From assembly GCA_007827375.1 (NCBI GenBank), contig VISH01000002.1, positions 886,001-950,000 of the forward strand: 64,000 nucleotides of DNA, read 5' to 3'. The notes under the pieces were generated by a model. It did not search any database. It was not told the DNA's origin and was given only the letters and a program-made list of their open reading frames with translations. Position numbers and translations under genes: made by a program. Origin of the DNA: Alteromonadaceae bacterium 2753L.S.0a.02. GTDB taxonomy: Bacteria; Pseudomonadota; Gammaproteobacteria; Pseudomonadales; Cellvibrionaceae. The stretch's first letter is position 1. Each line of letters starts with the position of its first letter. Of this stretch, positions 24,290-33,494 are shown piece after piece.

Positions 24290-25942
24290 ATGAAAGTTCA
24301 TTCTCTCGTTCAAGCTACTTTAACCCTCGTATTGATATCTGCTTTTGCGCAAGCAAACGCAGCAAAAAATGATGTACAGCTGACGGATTACCCTGAAGTT
24401 GCCGCCAGTTGGTATCACGCCGGCGAGCAAAAAGTGAAGAGCAAAGCCGCTGCTCTGGGAGTTAAGGCTCAAGGCAAAGCCAAAAATGTAATTCTGTTGA
24501 TTGGTGATGGCATGGGGATAAGCACCGTTACAGCTGCGAGAATATTTGCGGGCCAGCAGCATGGGCTCTTGGGTGAAGAATATGAATTGGCGTTTGATAA
24601 GTTTCCCTATAGCGGGTTATCGCGCACATACAATACCAATCAACAAACGCCGGATTCTGCAGGTACCATGACGGCTATGATAACCGGGGTAAAAACCAAA
24701 GCCGGCGTGTTGAGCGTAAACGATGGTGCTTTGCGTGGTGAGTGCGATTCACAAAAAAACAATGAATTACTCAGTGCGGTGGAGCTGGCTGAAATTGCCG
24801 GAATGGCGACCGGGGTTGTTTCCACCGCGCGAATAACACACGCAACACCTGCAGCGACTTATGCGAGTTCAGTAGAACGTGACTGGGAAAGTGACATAAG
24901 CACTCCCGCAGTGGCACGGGAAGCAGGGTGTGAAGATATTGCTAGCCAGTTAATTCATTTTTCCAACACCCTTACTGAAACGGTCGCGCAAATTCGGCCG
25001 AAATCAAATCAAAAATTCTCAAGCGACGGTATTGACGTGGTGCTAGGTGGTGGCGCTAAAAATTTTTTACCGGCTGGGCAATTTACCTTCAACGGAACCA
25101 CGTTAACCGGTAAGCGGGAAGACGGTAGAAACCTGGTGAAGGAGTGGCAAGAAAACAACCCAAAGGGAATTTTTGTTGCTAATCGGGACGATTTAAATCA
25201 CGCGGCGAAAAGTAAAACGCAACCATTGTTCGGATTATTCAGTAATTCACACATGGCTTACGACAGTCAGCGATCCGCAGAAAAACAAAAAAAAACTGAG
25301 CCATCATTAGCCGAAATGACTTCGGCGGCGCTGGATATTTTGCAACAAAATAAAAAAGGGTATTTTCTGATGGTGGAAGCTGGCCGTATCGATCATGCGC
25401 ACCACATCAACAACGCTTATAACGCCTTACAGGATACCGTCGCACTTTCTGATGCCGTGGACGTCGCTGTGGCTCGTACCGATCCGAAAGATACCTTAAT
25501 TATTGTGACTGCCGATCATAGCCATGTGTTTATGATTGCCGGTTATGCGCCACGGGGAAATCCCATTCTTGGGAAATCAAAACACACATCCAATGGCGAG
25601 TGGGCGCGCGATTTAAATAATAAACCCTATACCACCGTCGGTTATCTTAATGGTCCCGGCTTCGAATTGGATGCTGGTAACCACAATGCCGACGCTCGCT
25701 ATGATACACCGGCACATTCAGGTCGTGCAGAGATTGAAAAAATCGATACTCAAGACCCGGGTTACCATCAGGAAACCCTGGTGCCTCTAGATGCGGAAAC
25801 CCATGCGGGTGAAGATGTGGCCATCTATGCGCGAGGCCCGGGCGCGGTACTTGTGTCGGGTAGCAACGAACAAAATGTGATTTTTCATGTGATGAACTAT
25901 ACGGCAGATTTGGTCGGGCGCGCGCAACGCGCCCTGAAATAA
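24290..25942 (+). CDS. phoA: Alkaline phosphatase
   Basis: The 550-residue protein has a cleavable signal peptide (MKVHSLVQATLTLVLISAFAQANA) and the alkaline phosphatase core: metal site LLIGDGMG, the nucleophile serine in TPDSAGTMTAM (about residue 123), GRIDHAHHINNA and VTADHSHVF for the zinc ligands. It is the larger Vibrio/Shewanella-type enzyme and should release phosphate from monoesters in the periplasm. It converges on the OlsF-like gene with only six bases between stops. No clear Pho box was seen in the 82 bases between the terminator and its start; a weak ATCGCA/TGCGAT inverted repeat lies there. Confidence 0.93.
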   Translation: MKVHSLVQATLTLVLISAFAQANAAKNDVQLTDYPEVAASWYHAGEQKVKSKAAALGVKAQGKAKNVILLIGDGMGISTVTAARIFAGQQHGLLGEEYELAFDKFPYSGLSRTYNTNQQTPDSAGTMTAMITGVKTKAGVLSVNDGALRGECDSQKNNELLSAVELAEIAGMATGVVSTARITHATPAATYASSVERDWESDISTPAVAREAGCEDIASQLIHFSNTLTETVAQIRPKSNQKFSSDGIDVVLGGGAKNFLPAGQFTFNGTTLTGKREDGRNLVKEWQENNPKGIFVANRDDLNHAAKSKTQPLFGLFSNSHMAYDSQRSAEKQKKTEPSLAEMTSAALDILQQNKKGYFLMVEAGRIDHAHHINNAYNALQDTVALSDAVDVAVARTDPKDTLIIVTADHSHVFMIAGYAPRGNPILGKSKHTSNGEWARDLNNKPYTTVGYLNGPGFELDAGNHNADARYDTPAHSGRAEIEKIDTQDPGYHQETLVPLDAETHAGEDVAIYARGPGAVLVSGSNEQNVIFHVMNYTADLVGRAQRALK

Positions 25943-25948
25943 GCGTGG

Positions 25949-27673
25949 TTATTTACTTTCCGGCTCGCCAATATAGCGTTTAAATTTACTGGGTTTGAGG
26001 CGAGTGATATCCCCCATGCAGAGGCCGTCGAGGCAATCGCCAAAGTCCGGGTCGCGGCTGAATATGAGTGATAAAAAACCGCCTTTTTCAAACAGAGCCG
26101 TGTATTGTTTGAATAGTACCGGCAGTTTTTGACCCCGCGCCGCGAAACGCTGTTGCATAAAATCGAAAGCTTCATCAGCATCGCGATCGCCAAACTGTTT
26201 GTCGAGAAAGGCCATGCGTTCAGTCGATAGCAGGTAAGGAAAATTAGCTTTTACCAGAGCATCGGGAAAGTTGTAATAACGACGATAAAAGAACACCAGG
26301 GTGTCCATTAAATCCCGTGGGTAGTCGGCGCTCATGCTCACCGGACCGATGAGATAGCGCAAATGGGGATTGTGTGCCAGATAAGCGCCGAGCCCTTGCC
26401 ATAAATAATCCAGGCAGGCCTTACCCCAATACTTAGGTGATACAAAACTGCGGCCTAATTCCACGCCCTGAGCAAAATATTGCGCGAAACGAGGATCAAA
26501 ACGATACAAGGTACTGGTGTAAAAACCGCGAATGCCTTTTTCCGCCAAAATGTGTTGGCCGTTACCAATGCGATAAGAACCCGCGATCTCGCGCGCTTCA
26601 GCGTTCCAGAGCACCAGGTGCTCGTAGTAGGTGTCGAACTCGTCCAGATCGCGTTTTTGGCCGGTGCCTTCTCCCGCGGCCCGGAAGGTTAGTTCACGCA
26701 GGCGGCCGATCTCGCGAATGATTGCTGAGTTTGGCGCATAGTTCACCAGAAACACTTCATTGTTGTCTCGCGTGCTGCCAATGCGTTTTGCCTTAGCTAG
26801 CTCGCGCTCCAGATCGTCTGGCGACTCGGGGGCCGCCAAACGCTTTTGGGTGGCAAAAACCTTGTTCTTTTTTTGCGCGAGATTATAAACGTGTTTTTTG
26901 AGTCGCTTTACTAAGGTGCGGTCGCGCAATTGATCGGTAAACAGCGATTCGTTGGGAATTGGCTCCCCAATACTAAAGGTGATTTTACGCGAATGTTTGT
27001 TGAACATTTCGTGTGCCAGGAGAGCGGTACCCAGAGGTTTGAACAAGGCCGAGGCTCCGTAAAACAACAAAGAGTTTTTGGCCTTGATATGCACAGGTAA
27101 AATTGGCGCCTTTCCTTTTCGTGCAAAATGCAAAAACCCAGGCCGCCAGTGGCCATCTTTAACACCGGTAGGTCTTGCGCGAGAGACTTCTCCGGCTGGG
27201 AATACGATAATGGCTTGCTCGTCTTGCAGCGCTTCGATCACCTTTTTGAAGCTGCGCCGTGCGCTACCGCCGGTCATATTGTCGAGCGGAATAAATAACT
27301 CATTCAGATTGCTGAAGTTCATGAGCATATCATTCGCGACGATTTTTACATCGCTGCGTACTTCGCTAATGAGTTTCAAAATGGCTAGGCCATCTAACGA
27401 ACCAATGGGGTGGTTGGCAATAATCACCACGCGCCCTTGCGATGGCACCTGATTGAGATCGCGCGTTGCAACCGTGTAGTTAAAATTAAAATAATCGAAC
27501 ACCTTTTCGATGAACGGGACGCCTTTTACATCTTTGTGCTCAAGCAGAAACCGGTTAATCTCATTTTCATGCACCAACCTTTTAAGGAGCGAAAGTGTTG
27601 GCCGGCGGATCAGCGCGGGCTTGCTCGCAAAGGTTGGAAACTTAGTGGTTATTGCTTTTTCGACGTTGATCAT
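25949..27673 (-). CDS. olsF: Bifunctional acyltransferase, candidate ornithine-lipid synthase (OlsF-like)
   Basis: The 574-residue protein joins an N-terminal PlsC-type O-acyltransferase (about 60-260; NHPIGSLDG with the HX4D catalytic pair near 88, FPAGEVSR near 155) to a C-terminal N-acyltransferase of the OlsB type (about 300-540; REIGRLRELTFRAAGEG, LGRSFVSPKYWGK). This order and length match OlsF, which makes ornithine lipid alone by N-acylating ornithine and then O-acylating the product. These phosphorus-free lipids replace phospholipids under phosphate limitation. A Pho-box-like site lies upstream and phoA is the convergent neighbour, both supporting that role. Related enzymes make glycine or other aminolipids, so the amino-acid substrate is uncertain. 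Confidence 0.75.
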   Translation of the reverse strand: MINVEKAITTKFPTFASKPALIRRPTLSLLKRLVHENEINRFLLEHKDVKGVPFIEKVFDYFNFNYTVATRDLNQVPSQGRVVIIANHPIGSLDGLAILKLISEVRSDVKIVANDMLMNFSNLNELFIPLDNMTGGSARRSFKKVIEALQDEQAIIVFPAGEVSRARPTGVKDGHWRPGFLHFARKGKAPILPVHIKAKNSLLFYGASALFKPLGTALLAHEMFNKHSRKITFSIGEPIPNESLFTDQLRDRTLVKRLKKHVYNLAQKKNKVFATQKRLAAPESPDDLERELAKAKRIGSTRDNNEVFLVNYAPNSAIIREIGRLRELTFRAAGEGTGQKRDLDEFDTYYEHLVLWNAEAREIAGSYRIGNGQHILAEKGIRGFYTSTLYRFDPRFAQYFAQGVELGRSFVSPKYWGKACLDYLWQGLGAYLAHNPHLRYLIGPVSMSADYPRDLMDTLVFFYRRYYNFPDALVKANFPYLLSTERMAFLDKQFGDRDADEAFDFMQQRFAARGQKLPVLFKQYTALFEKGGFLSLIFSRDPDFGDCLDGLCMGDITRLKPSKFKRYIGEPESK

Positions 27674-27780
27674 GGCAAGACCTTGTGTGCTGTCGTTGTG
27701 CTGTTACTGGGGCAATTGTCTTACTTCTGTAAAATAAGCCCTGAATACACCATAAATTCTGCTAAGGCTAATCCTGAAAT

Positions 27781-27798
27781 GTGAACGCTACATGACAG
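27781..27798 (-). promoter_or_regulatory. Candidate Pho box upstream of the OlsF-like gene
   Basis: On the olsF strand, CTGTCATGTAGCGTTCAC fits the 7-4-7 PhoB half-site pattern: the first half is a perfect CTGTCAT and the second matches CTGTCAC at five of seven positions. It lies 108 bases before the start codon. The divergent DUF924 gene starts 25 bases away on the other side. Confidence 0.55.
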
Positions 27799-27822
27799 GG
27801 GGTAGGGTTTCCCTCATTGAAT

Positions 27823-28458
27823 ATGACGTTTATTTTACCTATAGATGACATCCTCAATTTTTGGTTTGGTGATGCTACCAAGAGTGCTGATGCATTAAAA
27901 AAACAAGCGCCTTTATGGTATAGCGGGGGTAAAGATGTGGATCTCGAAATTCGTGATCGTTTCGGCGCTTTGTTTATACCTGCGAGCGACTACTACAGCG
28001 GCAGATCAAGGGGCAGCAGTACATGGCGTGAAGCGTCATGTCGTGAATTGCTCGCAGCAATTATTTTGTTCGACCAGTTTAGTCGCAATTGTTTCCGCAG
28101 AACAGCGCGTGCGTTTGCTTTTGATCGTTTTGCGATAAATATACTGGATGTGGCACTGCAGCAGAAATGCCCTGAATGTTTACACCCGATTGAGTGTATT
28201 TTTCTTTATATGCCCTTACAGCATTCAGAAGATTTAGTACGGCAACACCTGGGCGTTGCGGTATTTGAAGAGTTATTGGAGCGTACCACTGCACCATTTG
28301 TGGAGCAGGTGAGGGGAAGTTTACGCCATGCCCTGCTGCATAGGGAAATAATCGAAACCTTTGGACGATTTCCACATCGAAACAAAGTATTGCTACGGCA
28401 AGCTACCGGTGCCGAAACGGAATATTTAAACGATGCTGGCAAGCGTTTTGGGCAATAA
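27823..28458 (+). CDS. DUF924 family protein
   Basis: The 211-residue cytoplasmic protein carries the DUF924 signature: LNFWFGD near the N-terminus, LWYSGG, the core LAAIILFDQFSRNCFRRTARAFAFD and the later FLYMPLQHSED. DUF924 proteins are widespread tetratricopeptide-like helical proteins without a known function. The ATG at 27823 is preferred to a TTG two codons upstream. It is divergent from the OlsF-like gene, with the Pho-box-like site between them. Confidence 0.8.
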   Translation: MTFILPIDDILNFWFGDATKSADALKKQAPLWYSGGKDVDLEIRDRFGALFIPASDYYSGRSRGSSTWREASCRELLAAIILFDQFSRNCFRRTARAFAFDRFAINILDVALQQKCPECLHPIECIFLYMPLQHSEDLVRQHLGVAVFEELLERTTAPFVEQVRGSLRHALLHREIIETFGRFPHRNKVLLRQATGAETEYLNDAGKRFGQ

Positions 28459-28517
28459 GCCACGGAAAGTCAAACCATTTCATAGGCTGTCCGGGGAATC
28501 GACCATTTGTGCGTAAA

Positions 28518-29657
28518 TTAGCTCAATTCTGCAAGTTGTGCGCGCTGTTTCTCAAGTAACGATTTAAACGGTTGCTCGAACCCAGCCACGACTTTGCGTC
28601 CATCTTCGGAGCCCACCTCAAGAAAATTCAGTCGGCGCGAGATCAGTTCATCTGCTGCAGCTTGGTTTTCGATAACCAGCCCGGCGATGGGCAGGTTTGC
28701 GGGAGCGAGGTCCAGGTGGTTGGCGGATACAAACGCTGCAAGATCCAAGGGGATATTTTCGACAATACTGGCCAGTTCAACGATTAACCAAGCGCTGCAG
28801 GCAGCTCGAAACAAGGCTTCATTGGTGGCATCTATTGCGTAGAAACGCAACTGAAACTGGTCGTTATTGAAACTGTAGCCGGCGCCATTGTAGAGGGCTA
28901 AAACATCACTGATGATTTGGTCAACTGTACTCAAAGTTTTACGAAAGTTTTCACCGTTGAGTTGTTGTTGTAGCACCGCCAAGTTTTTTATATGGATGAT
29001 GGCATACACCAGAGGAATTTCTTGTACAGAGTTATCGTGGGTTTCGCTGTCGTCGGATGAATTTTCGTATGTTAGGGGCTCGCCATCGTTGCTGGATTTT
29101 GAACCGCTCTCCAGTGGCGTATCGATAAGTTCAAAACTGTCGGTAGCTACCAGTTGCCAGATTGCCACAGACACCATTAATAGGCAGCTCAATATCACTA
29201 GCCAAACCGGCACAGGCGAGGCGGAGTCGGCTTGTTTCAAATGTACGCTGAGATAGCCGGTAATACTGCTATGCAACACGATGGGTGTTGTGAAGGAAAG
29301 GCTTTTGCTTTGCTCCAGAGCTCGCGAATCGCCAGCCTGAACTTGCAAGTGGTTTTCAACATCATGGATTGTTGCCAGGAGTGTGTTTGGGTTTTTCATC
29401 ACTTCCTGCAGTATCGCCTGCAAGCCAATGAGGTCGTTATTAAAGCTGGCCTCAATCGCTTGGTTTGCCGCCATTGCAGCCAGTGCATTGCCGTAGGTTT
29501 GCAGATATTGGGTGTGTAACCGACTGTAGCCTGGTAGGGTCAGCATTGCCAACAGCGCGACACCTAGCGCGAATCCCAGACAACAGCTCGCCATTGCGGG
29601 CATGCGATTTATTTTTAGACGCAAACAGGATTCCTCTGCGATGTTTTTTGGCTGCAT
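28518..29657 (-). CDS. Smp/YtjB-like membrane protein divergent from serB
   Basis: The 379-residue protein has a first membrane helix (about 20-42), a periplasmic segment (about 45-150), a second helix (PVWLVILSCLLMVSVAIWQLV, about 150-170), then a cytoplasmic domain preceded by an acidic Ser-rich linker. The arrangement and its position head-to-head with serB match the Smp/YtjB/AhpA family seen beside serB in enteric bacteria and pseudomonads. The function of the family is poorly known. The C-terminal domain (YAIIHIKNLAVLQQQL) somewhat resembles a degenerate cyclase-like fold. Confidence 0.7.
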   Translation of the reverse strand: MQPKNIAEESCLRLKINRMPAMASCCLGFALGVALLAMLTLPGYSRLHTQYLQTYGNALAAMAANQAIEASFNNDLIGLQAILQEVMKNPNTLLATIHDVENHLQVQAGDSRALEQSKSLSFTTPIVLHSSITGYLSVHLKQADSASPVPVWLVILSCLLMVSVAIWQLVATDSFELIDTPLESGSKSSNDGEPLTYENSSDDSETHDNSVQEIPLVYAIIHIKNLAVLQQQLNGENFRKTLSTVDQIISDVLALYNGAGYSFNNDQFQLRFYAIDATNEALFRAACSAWLIVELASIVENIPLDLAAFVSANHLDLAPANLPIAGLVIENQAAADELISRRLNFLEVGSEDGRKVVAGFEQPFKSLLEKQRAQLAELS

Positions 29658-29712
29658 ACCTTAGTGGCATTGCCCCAGATTGGCAAATTCTCGTTTTTGT
29701 CGTGCATTACTT

Positions 29713-29718
29713 TATAAT
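29713..29718 (+). promoter_or_regulatory. Possible -10 element for serB
   Basis: TATAAT, a perfect -10 consensus, lies 54 bases before the serB start in the 114-base divergent gap. No good -35 was found at the usual distance. Confidence 0.4.
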
Positions 29719-29771
29719 GCGGCCTCTTTTTACCTGTCATCCCTGTCAACTGAGAATATAGGTTATACAAC

Positions 29772-30983
29772 GTGCGTGAACTTATTCTGATTAACATTTC
29801 CGGAAGAGATCGGCCGGGGGTGACCTCTTCGGTGACTCGCATTCTTTCCGCCAACAATGCCAATATCCTGGATATTGGTCAGGCGGTTATTCACGACCAC
29901 CTCTCACTGGGTATGCTTGTTGATATCCCATCCGAACCAGAATCTTCGCGTGCCGTAAAAGATATTCTCTATTGTATGCACGACATGGAAATACAGGTGC
30001 GTTTTCAACCAATTAGTGAAACAAGTTATCACGATTGGGTCAGCCACCAGGGGAAACAGCGCCACATAGTAACCCTTTTAGCCCGACATATTAGTGCGCA
30101 ACAAATAGCACTACTGACGGATATTCTGGCACGTCATCAACTCAATATAGACAACATTTCACGACTCACGGGTCGGGTGCCGTTACAGGGCCCTGAGCCC
30201 AAGAGCCAGGCTTGTGTGGAATTCTCCGCGCGGGGCAAGGTGACCGATATCAGCCAATTGCGTGCAGCACTCGCGGACCTCGCGTCGGCCATGGATGTCG
30301 ATATCGCGTTCCAGGAAGACAATATGTACCGCCGCACTCGGCGCCTGGTGTGTTTCGATATGGACTCCACCCTCATTGAAACGGAAGTGATCGATGAACT
30401 CGCGAAAGCTGCCGGTGTCGGTGAACAGGTGGCGGCAATAACCGAGGCGGCGATGCGTGGTGAATTGGATTTCAATCAGAGTTTTCGACGCAGAATGGCG
30501 TTACTGAAAGGCCTGGATGAAGCCGTGCTGGACGGTATTGCAGCCGGTTTGCCGATCACCGAAGGAGCCCCTCGTCTAATCGCTACCCTCAAAAAACTGG
30601 GCTACAAAACTGCAATCCTATCTGGCGGGTTCAATTATTTTGGGCGTTTTGTTCAGGAAAAATTGGGTATCGACTACGTATTTGCCAACGAGTTGGAAAT
30701 TGTCGATGGCAAAGTAACTGGCAATGTACGTGGTGAAATCGTTAACGGAAAACGCAAGGCTGAATTATTGGCCGAGCTCGCAGAGAAGGAAGGTATCAGC
30801 CTGGAACAGGTAGTTGCTGTGGGCGACGGTGCTAACGATCTTCCAATGCTCAGCATCGCCGGCCTGGGCATCGCCTTCCGCGCCAAACCTCTGGTTCGCG
30901 CTGAAGCCAAACAGGCCATTTCCACCCTCGGACTGGACGCTATCTTATATCTGATGGGCTTTCGAGACAGGGAAATAGATTAA
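29772..30983 (+). CDS. serB: Phosphoserine phosphatase SerB
   Basis: The 403-residue enzyme starts at GTG (MRELILINISGRDRPGV); no in-frame ATG gives a full N-terminus. Two ACT-like regulatory domains (about 1-180) precede a HAD phosphatase domain with the nucleophile motif DMDSTLIETEVIDELA (about residue 197), LSGGFNYF and VGDGANDLPML. It performs the last step of L-serine synthesis. The ACT domains suggest feedback by serine or another amino acid. Serine acetyltransferase (cysE) lies 7 kb away. Confidence 0.96.
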   Translation: MRELILINISGRDRPGVTSSVTRILSANNANILDIGQAVIHDHLSLGMLVDIPSEPESSRAVKDILYCMHDMEIQVRFQPISETSYHDWVSHQGKQRHIVTLLARHISAQQIALLTDILARHQLNIDNISRLTGRVPLQGPEPKSQACVEFSARGKVTDISQLRAALADLASAMDVDIAFQEDNMYRRTRRLVCFDMDSTLIETEVIDELAKAAGVGEQVAAITEAAMRGELDFNQSFRRRMALLKGLDEAVLDGIAAGLPITEGAPRLIATLKKLGYKTAILSGGFNYFGRFVQEKLGIDYVFANELEIVDGKVTGNVRGEIVNGKRKAELLAELAEKEGISLEQVVAVGDGANDLPMLSIAGLGIAFRAKPLVRAEAKQAISTLGLDAILYLMGFRDREID

Positions 30984-31186
30984 TTCGCCTGCGGCGAGGA
31001 GGCGGGAGCGCACACTAAGGTGTGCTTCGGGAATCGGGAGCGGGCTACGCCCTTCGGGAGGGCAAAATGGATGGCTCGGATGAGAAAACAGGTTTCGCTT
31101 AAAAGCTAACGTATCAACACATTTCCCCAAAAGAATGGCAATCTATCCTCCACCCCTCTCGAAGTGCGTTAGCGCGTGCGCAGCGC
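30984..31186. repeat. Hairpin-rich intergenic element between serB and the FimX-like gene
   Basis: This GC-rich stretch between convergent genes contains a run of small palindromes: GCACAC/GTGTGC (31010-31025), GGGC/GCCC (31042-31052) and GCCC/GGGC (31049-31063), with CTTCGGGA occurring twice. The pattern resembles REP-type intergenic repeats and could act as a bidirectional terminator. No second copy was noticed elsewhere in this window. Confidence 0.4.
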
Positions 31187-33277
31187 TTATGATTCCGTAT
31201 CGAAATCATAGTTCATGGCATCGGCTGGGCCTTGCAGGTAGTAGCCCTGAATATAATGCACACCGGATTGCCAGAGTTTGGACAGCACACTGGCGTTTTC
31301 CACAAAGGGTACGATAGTGATTTTGTCGTGCTTATGGAGCTCGCTCACCAACTCATTGAGGGCTTGTACCGCTTCGTCGCTGTTTTCCTGGAGCTCCTGG
31401 GTAAATGATCCGTCGACTTTAACGTGAGAGCATTTCAGATGTTGCAATGCGTTGAATGGGTTCAGCGCACAACCGAAACGGTTAACGCTGCACGATGAGC
31501 CGAGTTTGGTAAGCAGTTCGGTAAAGCTGGAAGCCACGTTCAAGTGATCGTTAACATCGATTTCGTTGAGCTGGAATATAATCGCATCTGGCGGCAAGTC
31601 AGCGGCTTTAAAGGCCACCCCGAGCCAGGGTGGCAAGGTCGAATCCAGCATGGATTCGCGACTTAAATTTACCAGCAGGTGCGTTTGGTTACCGGTTTTA
31701 CGGTGTTCTGAGAGTACCTTAATCGATTCCAAAATCACCCAGCGATCGATTTTTGTGGTAGCGCCAATTTTTGCTGCAGTCGAGAGGAAATCATTGGGCG
31801 ATATTTCGTTGCCATCCTCACCAATCATGCGCAATAAAACTTCGTAGTGTTCTTTGTCTGAACCGCGCAAACTGAGTATTGGTTGGTAAAGTAGCTTAAA
31901 CCGCCCGGCATCGAGCGCTCGCTGAACCATATTGGAAATGTCTTTCTTCTGGTCGGTGCGTGATTCCGGCTCGTAGATGCGAACCCGTGCTGTAATCTCC
32001 TCCTGGCCCTTGGCTAATTCGTAAGCTTTCACAGCATGTGTAATAGGCGTTTCAGCGTCGGCAGTGGTCTCGTTTATTACCGATATTCCGAGCGCGTAGC
32101 TGAACTGCAGGGTGCTGCCGTCAATGTCAACAATATTTTCGGTAAGTTTCTGGCACAGGGTCTGCGCGCGCTTTACAGCGGTTTCCGGATCTATTTTGGG
32201 AACCACCAGCATGAAGGAGTTTTCACCGTAACGACACAGCACATCGTTGGCTTTAACGAGGGATTTTGTGTACTCGGCAATAGCGCTAAGCACAATATCA
32301 GACGAGGCAACGCCGATTTTGTTGTCGACCGTCTGGCTAAAATTTTCCACGCAAATATTTATCAGGGCGCTGTTGTATTTGCCGCTGGCGGCGTCGTCCA
32401 CAACACCGTGGAGCGTGTCGATAAGATAGCCTCTGTTGTAGAGCCCCGTGGCAAGGTCTTGGTTTTTAATCTGTTTGAGCTGAGCTTCCAGCTCTTCGCT
32501 GGCGGCCGCGCTGGTGCGAATTAGAAACTGAATACACAGTTCTTCATCATAACTGGATTTACGTACATCAACACTTAGGGGACGTTCGGCACCATCTTTG
32601 GTAACCACTGAAAACTCCAGTTTACTCGTGTCGATATCGCTACCTTTAAGCATAAAATCCTTCAGGAAGCGTTTAACCTTGTCTTGATCAGCTTCTTTGG
32701 TGATGTCGATAACCGGCATACATTCGAGATCGTCGCGGGAAGTATGGCCAAGAAGCTCGACGAAGGAGTCGTTGGTGTACAGAAACATGCCATCTTGTAC
32801 AAAGGCAATTGCGTCGCGAGAGCTGTCGAGTAGCTGTTGATTTCTGCGCTCGATATCTTTGTGCCGGCGTTCCGCAAAGCGGCGCAGGTCGCGATCTTCA
32901 CGGTTGTTGAATTCACGTTGTATCACGTACAACAAGTGTTGGTCTTCATCAACCCTTACTACGTCTACCGCGCCCATTTTTAAACCTTCAACTATTGGCG
33001 GCGTGCCTTCGTCGTTGGATTGTAGAATGAGTGGCACGTCTTTGTTGAGGCGGCGGATGATGCGAATAGCTTCCAGGGGTTTGAGATTACTGGTGGTATC
33101 CAGTCCAATCATCAAATCCCACACCTTTTCCTGCAACAGTTTGGTGAGAGCTTCGCTGTTATCGACATGCTGAGCCCTCACCGGCCGCCCGGCGTTGTGA
33201 AGCATGCTGATGAGTCTTTCTGCCTCGGCACGCGAGTCGTTAAGAATGAGCAATCTTATTGTTTTGGTTTGAGACAT
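31187..33277 (-). CDS. fimX: FimX-like degenerate REC-PAS-GGDEF-EAL c-di-GMP effector
   Basis: The 696-residue cytoplasmic protein has a receiver-like domain (about 1-125), a PAS domain (140-255), a GGDEF domain (270-430) and an EAL domain (440-690). The GGDEF motif is degenerate (YGENSF near residue 347), so cyclase activity is unlikely. The EAL motif reads EVLLR (near 479), as in FimX, which binds c-di-GMP to control type IV pilus assembly and twitching. Its position next to serB mirrors the pseudomonad fimX locus. Residual phosphodiesterase activity cannot be excluded. A PilZ-like gene lies immediately upstream on the same strand. Confidence 0.8.
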   Translation of the reverse strand: MSQTKTIRLLILNDSRAEAERLISMLHNAGRPVRAQHVDNSEALTKLLQEKVWDLMIGLDTTSNLKPLEAIRIIRRLNKDVPLILQSNDEGTPPIVEGLKMGAVDVVRVDEDQHLLYVIQREFNNREDRDLRRFAERRHKDIERRNQQLLDSSRDAIAFVQDGMFLYTNDSFVELLGHTSRDDLECMPVIDITKEADQDKVKRFLKDFMLKGSDIDTSKLEFSVVTKDGAERPLSVDVRKSSYDEELCIQFLIRTSAAASEELEAQLKQIKNQDLATGLYNRGYLIDTLHGVVDDAASGKYNSALINICVENFSQTVDNKIGVASSDIVLSAIAEYTKSLVKANDVLCRYGENSFMLVVPKIDPETAVKRAQTLCQKLTENIVDIDGSTLQFSYALGISVINETTADAETPITHAVKAYELAKGQEEITARVRIYEPESRTDQKKDISNMVQRALDAGRFKLLYQPILSLRGSDKEHYEVLLRMIGEDGNEISPNDFLSTAAKIGATTKIDRWVILESIKVLSEHRKTGNQTHLLVNLSRESMLDSTLPPWLGVAFKAADLPPDAIIFQLNEIDVNDHLNVASSFTELLTKLGSSCSVNRFGCALNPFNALQHLKCSHVKVDGSFTQELQENSDEAVQALNELVSELHKHDKITIVPFVENASVLSKLWQSGVHYIQGYYLQGPADAMNYDFDTES

Positions 33278-33494
33278 AAGATGGTGAATGCAGCGTGTCG
33301 TCGAATGAATAAAATTTGGCCGTACGGGGTGTTATAACGATTGAGGTGATGGCAGTGCCGACCTGCACGCGTTATAACAGCGACCAATAAATCTTGGCAA
33401 ACCACAAGTGTACTAGAAATATAAGTATAGCCCTAGAAATGGCTTAACATTTAGATTCGCGCCTGCCCGGCAGCATTTGGGCTGCCAGGAGCGT

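Noticed and set aside
31566..31847. Forward frames over the FimX-like and PilZ-like genes
   Set aside because: These are antisense shadows of strongly supported coding sequences.
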